From contig CAMAWS010000038.1 in NCBI GenBank assembly GCA_945861845.1, forward strand, positions 1 through 12,841: a stretch of DNA of 12,841 bases, given 5' to 3'. The position numbers and the translations under genes were made by a program. The DNA comes from Candidatus Sulfopaludibacter sp. SbA3 (lineage in GTDB: Bacteria > Acidobacteriota > Terriglobia > 20CM-2-55-15). The notes under the pieces are model-generated. The model worked only from the letters and a program-made list of their open reading frames with translations. It searched no databases and was not told the origin of the DNA. Numbering within the stretch: the stretch's first letter is position 1; every line of letters begins with the position of its first letter. This document shows positions 7,502 through 12,841 of the stretch, piece after piece.

Positions 7502-8614
7502 GTTCTTCCGCTTGCGCCGTTTCTGCTGTATTCGCGTGATCACTGCTTCGGCCAGATTCTCGGGGTTTCGAACGGGGATCAGTTCCACTGTTTGCAGCGG
7601 GTCCACTATGAAATTACATACCAGGCAAAACTCGTCGTACTGGTATTCGCGTGAAATTCCGGGTGTCGGGGAATCGAAGAACAGGTGAACGTCCGGATCG
7701 AGAAGATCTTTCAGCGATTCCACGTCGTACTGCTGGAATGCAACGATGCTGCCCTCACGCACGAAGGCGATCCTGCACCGCGAAACGGAGTCTGACGGCA
7801 ACACCACCAGGTAGTTGAAATCCCAGATCGAAAAGAATGTGTCCTTGGCTTCCTGCCGCGCGCGTTGAATCCTGTCCAGCCTCCGGCGAAGCACTTCGGC
7901 CTCCTCGAACTTCATGTCGGTCGAGAGGGAACTCATCTGTAGCAGAAGGGACCGCTCGATTTCTTCATCGCCGCCCCGAATGAACGCGATCGACTGGTCG
8001 GCGTCCTCCAGGTAGGAGCGCCTGTCGATGTCGTTGTTGCAGGGGCGGGAGCACGTTCGCATCTGGAAGTACATGCAGTCGGGGCGGGGATCGTTGCCGC
8101 GAATATTGTAAGGGCACGGGCGCAGCTTGAACGCGTGTTCGAGCGCGGTTTTCAGCCTTGAGAACTGGCCGCGTGTGACAAATGGCCCGAAATAGTCGAC
8201 GCCGCGCTTGATCTGGCGGCTGGAATAGATGCGAGGGAACCGCTGCCTGCGATTGATTTTCCTGAGCGGGAACAGGCGGAACGTCCGCATCTTGCGATAA
8301 GTCTTCGGGAATAGCCGCCGCCGTTCCAGGTAAAGCAGGTACAGGGTCTCGAAGGTGGAATCCGTTCGGATGAATTCCATGTGGCCCGTGATCTCCCGCA
8401 GGTCCAGGTCGCGCAGCAGTTCGGAACGCGGTCCGTAAAACCGCTCCAGCCGATTGTGGAGGTTGCTGGACTTGTCGCAGACGATCAGCTTGCCGCGAAG
8501 ATCGAAGATTCTGTAAATGCCGGAGTGTTTGGGAACTGCGGGTAGTGACTCTTCCACGAACGACGACTTGTTGTACTCAATTGACTGGAAGAGGAACTCC
8601 ATGCTGTCGCTCAC
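7484..8614 (-). CDS. UvrC-like protein with degenerate GIY-YIG domain and no RNase H-like nuclease half
   Basis: 376 residues align with the N-terminal half of the excinuclease subunit UvrC (about 600 residues). SGIYRIFD (31-38) matches the GIY half, but YVGK is replaced by VCDK (45-48); Arg55 and Glu97, which I equate with catalytic residues, remain, while the Asn after the PKY motif appears lost. The central UvrC block follows: YFGPF (141-145), FKLRPCPYN, then four cysteines C167, C180, C188 and C192, spaced nearly as in the reported iron-sulphur site of E. coli UvrC, and a UVR motif FEEAEVLRRRLDRI (236-249). Residues 255-350 recall the start of the UvrC nuclease half (IAFVREGSIV), but the catalytic RNase H region and the helix-hairpin-helix are absent. 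It could be a repair accessory, a Cho-like paralogue or a non-catalytic UvrB/DNA binder. The start is GTG 8614; ATG 8602 is an alternative. It is 19 bases after the esterase gene. Confidence 0.8.
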   Translation of the reverse strand: MSDSMEFLFQSIEYNKSSFVEESLPAVPKHSGIYRIFDLRGKLIVCDKSSNLHNRLERFYGPRSELLRDLDLREITGHMEFIRTDSTFETLYLLYLERRRLFPKTYRKMRTFRLFPLRKINRRQRFPRIYSSRQIKRGVDYFGPFVTRGQFSRLKTALEHAFKLRPCPYNIRGNDPRPDCMYFQMRTCSRPCNNDIDRRSYLEDADQSIAFIRGGDEEIERSLLLQMSSLSTDMKFEEAEVLRRRLDRIQRARQEAKDTFFSIWDFNYLVVLPSDSVSRCRIAFVREGSIVAFQQYDVESLKDLLDPDVHLFFDSPTPGISREYQYDEFCLVCNFIVDPLQTVELIPVRNPENLAEAVITRIQQKRRKRKNSVPAI

Positions 8615-8633
8615 GGGCCTGGACTAAATCAAG

Positions 8634-9584
8634 CTATTGTCCCTTGAATGCCCGCCAGTGGAATTGCAGGGATTCCGGCACGTGTTGCACGGCAAAATCC
8701 CAGCCGTGATTACCGGGGAAGAGATGGACTTCGTGCGCGTAGGACGCCTTGTTGAGAATGTCGTCAAGTGCCTTGGTTCCGAGATAGAAGCCGTATTCGT
8801 CCTCGGTGCCGCAATCGACATAGATCTTTAATCCGTTCAGGCGGCCGGTATTCTTGATCAGGCTGAGAGGGTTGTTCTGGTCCCAGTATGCAAGGTCCTG
8901 CTTCATGCCAAAGATTTTCTCGAAGAGCGCTTCGAACATTTGAAGGCGCCGGCCGGCGACATTCGTTGTTGAAAAATCCTCGATGAGAGCCGGGCTGTGC
9001 GCGCTGACGGCGCCGAACATTTCAGGATTCTTCATCGCGATCTTCAGCGCTCCGTATCCTCCCATCGAAATCCCGCTGATTCCGCGATTCTGCCGTGTGC
9101 TGTTCACGCGGTAAGACGTCTCGATAAGGGGAATGAACTCCTTGACTACCATGTCCTCCCAGGGTTCGCTGCCATCGCGCGTGTTCGTATAGAAACTCGT
9201 GGCGGCAAATGGAATCGCAACAATGAACTCGCCGATACTGCCTGCGTTTACCATTCGATCGAGCATCAGGTCTGCCTGGCCTCGCGTACTCCATCGCATC
9301 TCGTTCTCCTGAAGCCCGTGGAGGAAGTAGAGAACGGGATACCTGGTGCTTGATCCGGCGTAAGACTGGGGAAGGTAGATTGCGTACCTGAGTTCGCGCG
9401 CAAGCAGCTTGCTTTGAAATGTCTTGTACTCGACGCGCGATCCTGCCGGGATGGCGTCGCGCTGCTGCTGGCCTTGCTGACCTTGCTGCCCTTGCTGGCC
9501 GGGCGCGCCGCGCTGGGCGAGCAGTTCGAGCGTGCAGGCAAATAAGACACAAAGGACGAGAACTCGAAGGCGTCGACTAGGCAC
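8634..9584 (-). CDS. secreted esterase (esterase D/PF00756-like) with Gly-Gln-Gln linker
   Basis: A 316-residue serine esterase of the PF00756 type (feruloyl esterase, S-formylglutathione hydrolase and mycolyltransferase relatives). The fold markers are RYPVLYFLHG (81-90) with the oxyanion strand, the nucleophile elbow GISMGG with Ser173, a likely acid Asp262 in CGTEDEYGF, and His293 in GNHGWDF. The N-terminus is a signal peptide: SRRLR, a hydrophobic run VLVLCVLFACTLELLA, then a probable cut before QRG. A low-complexity Gly-Gln-Gln linker follows (29-41). The start was set at GTG 9584 because a perfect GGAGG lies 6 bases upstream; a longer reading from 9668 would bury the signal peptide and overlap the previous gene. 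Only one base separates its start from the CMD stop codon. Substrate unknown; it likely acts outside the cytoplasm. Confidence 0.88.
   Translation of the reverse strand: MPSRRLRVLVLCVLFACTLELLAQRGAPGQQGQQGQQGQQQRDAIPAGSRVEYKTFQSKLLARELRYAIYLPQSYAGSSTRYPVLYFLHGLQENEMRWSTRGQADLMLDRMVNAGSIGEFIVAIPFAATSFYTNTRDGSEPWEDMVVKEFIPLIETSYRVNSTRQNRGISGISMGGYGALKIAMKNPEMFGAVSAHSPALIEDFSTTNVAGRRLQMFEALFEKIFGMKQDLAYWDQNNPLSLIKNTGRLNGLKIYVDCGTEDEYGFYLGTKALDDILNKASYAHEVHLFPGNHGWDFAVQHVPESLQFHWRAFKGQ
9461..9505 (-). repeat. short tandem repeat encoding Gly-Gln-Gln
   Basis: A degenerate 9-base unit (CCTTGCTGM on the plus strand) is repeated about three times, flanked by GCTGCTGCTGG, and encodes GQQGQQGQQGQQQ just after the esterase signal peptide. 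Unit lengths are multiples of three, so slippage would change linker length only. Confidence 0.75.
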
Positions 9585-9585
9585 G

Positions 9586-9960
9586 TCAGTCCTCCGGCGA
9601 AACTTCCCGCGGTTCCTCCGGAGCACGATTACCATCGAAGTGCCGGATCCGCAGGTTTTCGGCCGCAATATCGGTTAAGTCCACCATGGCCGCAGCGCCT
9701 ACGCCCATGGTAATTGCGATAGTCTCACTGAGTTCTTCTTTAGTGGCGCCGTATTTCAGGGCCTTCTTGATGTGTCCTTCCAGGCATCCCTTGCAATGCG
9801 ATGCCATCGACGCTGCAATGGCAATGAGTTCCTTTGTCTTTCTATCGAGATGAGATGACCTGTAGGTTTCCTGGTAGAACTGAAAATAGATCTTCCGCAT
9901 TCGCGGATCGACCATCGTGTATGAGGGCCATTTTTCTGTGGTTTCCGAGCGGTCCGCCAT
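9586..9960 (-). CDS. carboxymuconolactone decarboxylase (CMD)/AhpD-like protein
   Basis: A 124-residue all-helical protein of the CMD/AhpD superfamily. The core is LDRKTKELIAIAASMASHCKGCLEGH: Glu44, then the C56-x-x-C59-x-x-x-H63 motif, which in AhpD-type members forms the peroxidase/disulphide reductase site. The GATKEELSETIAITMGVGAAAMV block (71-93) follows, as usual. Because the CxxC is intact, a redox role (peroxide or thiol) is more likely than a decarboxylase role. ATG 9960 fits the family start; a longer frame from 10092 would run into the kinase gene. A GGGGAG lies about 11 bases upstream, inside a possible hairpin. It begins 49 bases after the kinase stop and ends one base before the esterase start, so it belongs to the same transcript unit by spacing. 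Confidence 0.87.
   Translation of the reverse strand: MADRSETTEKWPSYTMVDPRMRKIYFQFYQETYRSSHLDRKTKELIAIAASMASHCKGCLEGHIKKALKYGATKEELSETIAITMGVGAAAMVDLTDIAAENLRIRHFDGNRAPEEPREVSPED
9591..9595 (-). promoter_or_regulatory. ribosome binding site of the esterase gene (GGAGG)
   Basis: CCTCC on the plus strand reads GGAGG on the coding strand, 6 bases before GTG 9584 and inside the last codons of the CMD gene. It fixes the start of the esterase gene. Confidence 0.8.
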
Positions 9961-9965
9961 TAAGC

Positions 9966-10004
9966 ACCATTCTCCCCAAAGATTAGTAACTGCTTGGGAA
10001 TGGT
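9966..10004 (-). promoter_or_regulatory. hairpin overlapping the ribosome-binding site of the CMD gene
   Basis: In the minus-strand transcript ACCAUUC (10004-9998) can pair with GAAUGGU (9972-9966), extended by CCAAG with CUUUGG after a small bulge. The GGGGAG that would serve as Shine-Dalgarno lies in the 3' side of the stem. No U-tract follows, so it is not a terminator. It could limit or condition translation of the CMD gene. Confidence 0.4.
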
Positions 10005-10009
10005 ACGTT

Positions 10010-12010
10010 TTAGACCGTGACGCCGTCAAGCACGTCGCGGACCGTGGATGCCAGTTTCCGCAGTTCGAAGGGCTTCTGCACGAAGCCTTCAACGCCCATT
10101 CTTTCCAGGATTGGCATCTTCTCGGACGAGGTGAATCCGCTGGAGATGAGTATCTTCATGTCCGGAACCTTTTGCCTGATGGCCCGTAAAGCAGTCAACC
10201 CATCCATGACGGGCATCACCATGTCGAGTATGACAAGTTTGATCTCTTTGGATATGGCCTCAACAGCTTCGAGACCGTTCTGCGCCGGTACGACCGAGTA
10301 GCCAAGGCCACTCAGGGTGTTCTGAAGCAACTCGCGCATTTCCGTTTCGTCATCGACAACCAGGATTCGCTCGGAGCCTCCGGTCATCGGGCCGTCGGAT
10401 GCAGCAGCGCGTAATGCGGCGTCCTCGGAACACGGGAACTTCATGCTGAACTCCGTGCCTTTGCCGAGTTCGCTTTCAACGTCCACGACTCCGCCGGCTT
10501 GCTTAACGATTCCGTAGACGACGCTCAGCCCAAGGCCAGTTCCCTTGGATTTCTCCTTGGTTGTAAAGAACGGGTCGAATATTTTCGGCAGTACTGCCCG
10601 ATCGATTCCCGTGCCGGTGTCGGAAACCCGGACCACGACTTCACCGTTTCTGTGCTCGGTTGTGAACTTCAATACGCCGCCCTCCGGCATTGCATCGCGG
10701 GCGTTGATGGCAAGGTTCAAGAGGACCTGTTCAATTTGCGTTTCGTCGGCTTTGATGCTGGTGGATTCCGAAGTGAGGGCGAAATCAATGCGGATGTTCC
10801 GGTCCAGGGTTTCGCCAAGAAGCCTGCCCGTCATCCGGACAGCTTCGTTCAGGCTGACGATTCGGAGGCATCGTGGATCTTTTCGCGAAAGCGAGAGCAG
10901 TTGCCTGGTGATCTGGGAAGCCCGTTTGGAAGCATTAATGATCACGTCGGCGAACTTGATAGCCGGTCCTTCAGAATTGAGCTTCATCTTGATGAGCTCG
11001 GCATTGGGCAGGATGATTCCAAGAATGTTGTTGAAGTCGTGCGCGACGCCGCTGGCAAGAGTGCCGATGGATTCCATTTTCTGGGCTCGCGCAACCTGAT
11101 CGAACAGCCGGTTCCGTTCGGTAACATCCTTGATGATTCCCGAGTAACGGTCGCCGTCCTTCACGCAGCTCAGCAATGCGACAATTCGGTCCTCCTGTGC
11201 GGTGACAAACTCGATTTCATGGTTCTGGGTCGCCCCGGAAGCATCGATCTTTTCGGTGAATTCCCGCGCGGCAGTACGCGATGCGAAGAGATCAGGCAGG
11301 ATTTTGCCGACGACTCCTTCCCCGAATAGTATTTCCGCGGCAGGATTGCATTCAACGACTTGCCAGTTGGAATCGCAGATATAGACAACGTCCTGCATGC
11401 CCGCGACAAGCTCGCGATACTTTCTCTCGGATTCGCGAAGGTGGTCGTACAGACCGATATTCGCAAGGGCCGATGCTATCTGTGGCACGACAATCATCAG
11501 CGTGCGGAGAGTCCTTTCGTCGAAGCTTCCGGAAACGTCATCCGAGAGGCAAAGCGCGCCACGCAATTTGTTCCGCGTGAGGAGGGGGACGCAAAGCCAT
11601 GATGAAAGGCCTGCGGGGAATGGCCACTCTGCGTTCCATTCCCGGCATTCCGAAAGATTTTCAATGAGCACCGGGTCTGGATTGTGTTCGAAGTGTTGAG
11701 CGAGTTTCGAATAGCCGAGCGTTATCGGGAATTCCTCCGTGATCGGATATATGCTCGAAACAGCCTGTAGGTCGAGAGTGGCTAAGGCATCGCACGTGTA
11801 GATCAACGTATATTTGCAGTTCACGCTTTCGGCCACCGCAGTCGACAATTCCTTGCACAACGACCACGAAGACGTGTGCTGGCTGATGGCGTCGCCCACC
11901 CGCCGGACAAGGGAAAGCTCGTCCATCTTGTCGCGCATTGTGGCGTTAGCCTGTTCGAGTGCAGAGGCGAGAGTATCTATGCGTCGTTCCAGGTCTTGTT
12001 GTGTCGTCAT
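10010..12010 (-). CDS. hybrid sensor histidine kinase (GAF-PAS-HisKA-HATPase-receiver)
   Basis: 666 residues without membrane segments, so probably a cytoplasmic sensor. Order: short coiled coil (5-40), GAF-like domain (about 40-187), PAS domain (about 195-298; YRELVAGMQDVVYICD to GIIKDVTERN), dimerisation/phosphoacceptor helix with GVAHDFNN (His324), ATPase with N-box LLNLAINARDAM (N432, N436), DTGTGI (D464) and GTGLGL (490-495), then a receiver domain (about 547-662) with the acidic pair D553/D554, phosphoacceptor Asp596 in LVILDMVMP and Lys646 in VQKPF. All key residues are present, so phosphotransfer from His324 to Asp596 is expected. ATG 12010 overlaps the stop codon of the HDOD gene by 4 bases; longer frames to 12328 lie inside that gene. 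No DNA-binding output regulator is nearby; the HDOD protein is the natural partner. Confidence 0.93.
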   Translation of the reverse strand: MTTQQDLERRIDTLASALEQANATMRDKMDELSLVRRVGDAISQHTSSWSLCKELSTAVAESVNCKYTLIYTCDALATLDLQAVSSIYPITEEFPITLGYSKLAQHFEHNPDPVLIENLSECREWNAEWPFPAGLSSWLCVPLLTRNKLRGALCLSDDVSGSFDERTLRTLMIVVPQIASALANIGLYDHLRESERKYRELVAGMQDVVYICDSNWQVVECNPAAEILFGEGVVGKILPDLFASRTAAREFTEKIDASGATQNHEIEFVTAQEDRIVALLSCVKDGDRYSGIIKDVTERNRLFDQVARAQKMESIGTLASGVAHDFNNILGIILPNAELIKMKLNSEGPAIKFADVIINASKRASQITRQLLSLSRKDPRCLRIVSLNEAVRMTGRLLGETLDRNIRIDFALTSESTSIKADETQIEQVLLNLAINARDAMPEGGVLKFTTEHRNGEVVVRVSDTGTGIDRAVLPKIFDPFFTTKEKSKGTGLGLSVVYGIVKQAGGVVDVESELGKGTEFSMKFPCSEDAALRAAASDGPMTGGSERILVVDDETEMRELLQNTLSGLGYSVVPAQNGLEAVEAISKEIKLVILDMVMPVMDGLTALRAIRQKVPDMKILISSGFTSSEKMPILERMGVEGFVQKPFELRKLASTVRDVLDGVTV

Positions 12011-12798
12011 ATTAGAAACTCGTCCACCTGGCCGATGCGGCTTTGCAGGTTTGCCGCGATTTCGACAAACTCCGCGTCGTTGAAACCCAGCGTCTCCAGT
12101 GTTATTGGGTGAACTTCGATTGCGTGTCCCTCGGCGGTATCCGCAGCAGCGATGTGCGCGCATGCGCTTGCAAGGCTCACGCATGCCACGGTTCGTGCGG
12201 TGGCCAGGCCGCCGTAATCCGGTGAATGATGACAGGCGATCGCATCGACGAGTTCCGGGGGGAGTTGCCAGCGCTCGGCCATCCAGGCTCCAACTTCGGA
12301 GTGGGTCACGACACAGTCCTTGTCGCAATCTGCTTCAGGCGGATAGGTGTCGAGTATCAGTTTCCCGATGTCGTGAAGCAGTCCGCCCATGAAACAGGCG
12401 TCAGCAGAGGGAATCTTCGCCTTCTTTGCGATCACTGATGCCGCCATCGCGCTTGCAAGGGAATGCCGCCAGAATGCGGTCCTGCTCCGCCTGTTCTTGT
12501 CGAGCGAGCCGCAGACCGATACGCTTAACGCGAGCTGTTTCAGCATGTTGGTGCCGATTACGACAACGGCTTGATGGATCGTGCCGATCTTTGCCCGGTA
12601 TCCGAAATACGCCGAGTTCGCAAGGCTCAGCACCTTGACCGACAGCGCCTGGTCGCTCCGGATGATCTCCGACAACTTGTCCGCGCCCGCGCCGTCGTCG
12701 TCCGACAGAGTCAGTATCCTTTGTGCGATAACCGGCAGCGTCGGCAGGTCGCGGATTGCGTAAAGCTTTCGTCTGTAGTCTTGTACCGCAGTTGTCAT
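12007..12798 (-). CDS. HDOD domain signalling protein
   Basis: 263 residues with an HDOD domain (about 10-205), an HD-related module common in bacterial signal transduction. Markers: LPTLPVIAQRILTL (18-31), IIRSDQALSVKVLSLANSAYFG (45-66), the IGTIHQAVVVIGTNMLKQLAL helix pair (71-91), WRHS with H112, GLLHDIGK with H142/D143, H166 in THSEVG, WQLPPELVDAIACHH with H190/H191. These histidines match most of the metal ligands of HD phosphohydrolases, but the final Asp usually seen further on appears to be Ser/Ala (VSLASA, about 207-212), and catalysis by HDOD proteins is generally not established. The start is ATG 12798 with a weak ribosome-binding site. It is the first gene of the minus-strand group and overlaps the kinase gene by ATGA, which suggests coupled synthesis and a shared pathway. 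Confidence 0.92.
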   Translation of the reverse strand: MTTAVQDYRRKLYAIRDLPTLPVIAQRILTLSDDDGAGADKLSEIIRSDQALSVKVLSLANSAYFGYRAKIGTIHQAVVVIGTNMLKQLALSVSVCGSLDKNRRSRTAFWRHSLASAMAASVIAKKAKIPSADACFMGGLLHDIGKLILDTYPPEADCDKDCVVTHSEVGAWMAERWQLPPELVDAIACHHSPDYGGLATARTVACVSLASACAHIAAADTAEGHAIEVHPITLETLGFNDAEFVEIAANLQSRIGQVDEFLI

Positions 12799-12816
12799 AA
12801 ATGAATATCCAATTGT

Positions 12817-12829
12817 CCTATCGGATAGG
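12817..12829. promoter_or_regulatory. perfect 13-base dyad upstream of the HDOD gene
   Basis: CCTATC-G-GATAGG is a perfect inverted repeat centred 25 bases before the HDOD start codon. It could be an operator for the five-gene group or a chance palindrome; too little upstream sequence is present to place a promoter around it. Confidence 0.35.
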
Positions 12830-12841
12830 GCTGGCGAAGAC

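Noticed and set aside
9585..9668. Longer start for the esterase
   Set aside because: It would put 28 charged residues before the signal peptide and ignore the perfect GGAGG in front of GTG 9584.
10499..11329. 276-codon plus-strand frame within the kinase gene
   Set aside because: It is antisense to well-conserved kinase motifs (H-, N- and G-boxes) and its own sequence matches no family I recognise.
12011..12328. Longer N-terminus for the histidine kinase
   Set aside because: It would overlap the HDOD gene by more than 300 bases in another frame. ATG 12010 with a 4-base overlap is the normal coupled arrangement.

Overview
The window looks like chromosomal DNA from a moderately GC-rich free-living bacterium. 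Acidobacteriota is my best guess. It rests on the PF20091-type alpha/beta hydrolase, a bacterial SUI1/YciH factor, the smc-purC-cvpA gene order and the style of the intergenic repeats; no marker gene here proves it. I see no tRNA, rRNA, CRISPR array, transposase or phage gene.

Layout, left to right. (1) 1-1135 (+): the 3' part of an alpha/beta hydrolase gene whose start lies outside the window. (2) 1240-1608 (-): a SUI1/YciH translation-factor gene, convergent with the hydrolase. (3) 1609-2152: a 544-base gap between divergent genes. Its core (1721-2009) is a large imperfect palindrome with two 134-base arms, each a ladder of small hairpins. (4) 2153-7501 (+): smc, purC, cvpA and a small Fis-type DNA-binding protein, closely packed and probably co-transcribed; purC and cvpA overlap by 4 bases. 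(5) 7484-12798 (-): five genes read right to left with gaps of at most 49 bases: HDOD protein, hybrid histidine kinase, AhpD/CMD-like protein, secreted esterase and a truncated UvrC-like protein. The two large blocks converge and overlap by 18 bases at 7484-7501.

How the genes may work together. The plus-strand block holds housekeeping functions: chromosome organisation (Smc), purine synthesis (PurC), a CvpA-type membrane protein and a small regulator. The minus-strand block puts a signalling pair (HDOD plus GAF-PAS-kinase-receiver, translationally coupled) upstream of a possible redox protein, an exported esterase and a UvrC relative lacking its RNase H-like nuclease half. The spacing suggests one transcript; a shared function is inference.

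The most unusual items are the hairpin-ladder palindrome between the SUI1 gene and smc, the UvrC-like protein with a degenerate GIY-YIG motif, an Asn-Gly-rich insertion in the Smc head, a hairpin covering the ribosome-binding site of the CMD gene, and a hydrolase that seems to lack its nucleophile motif.
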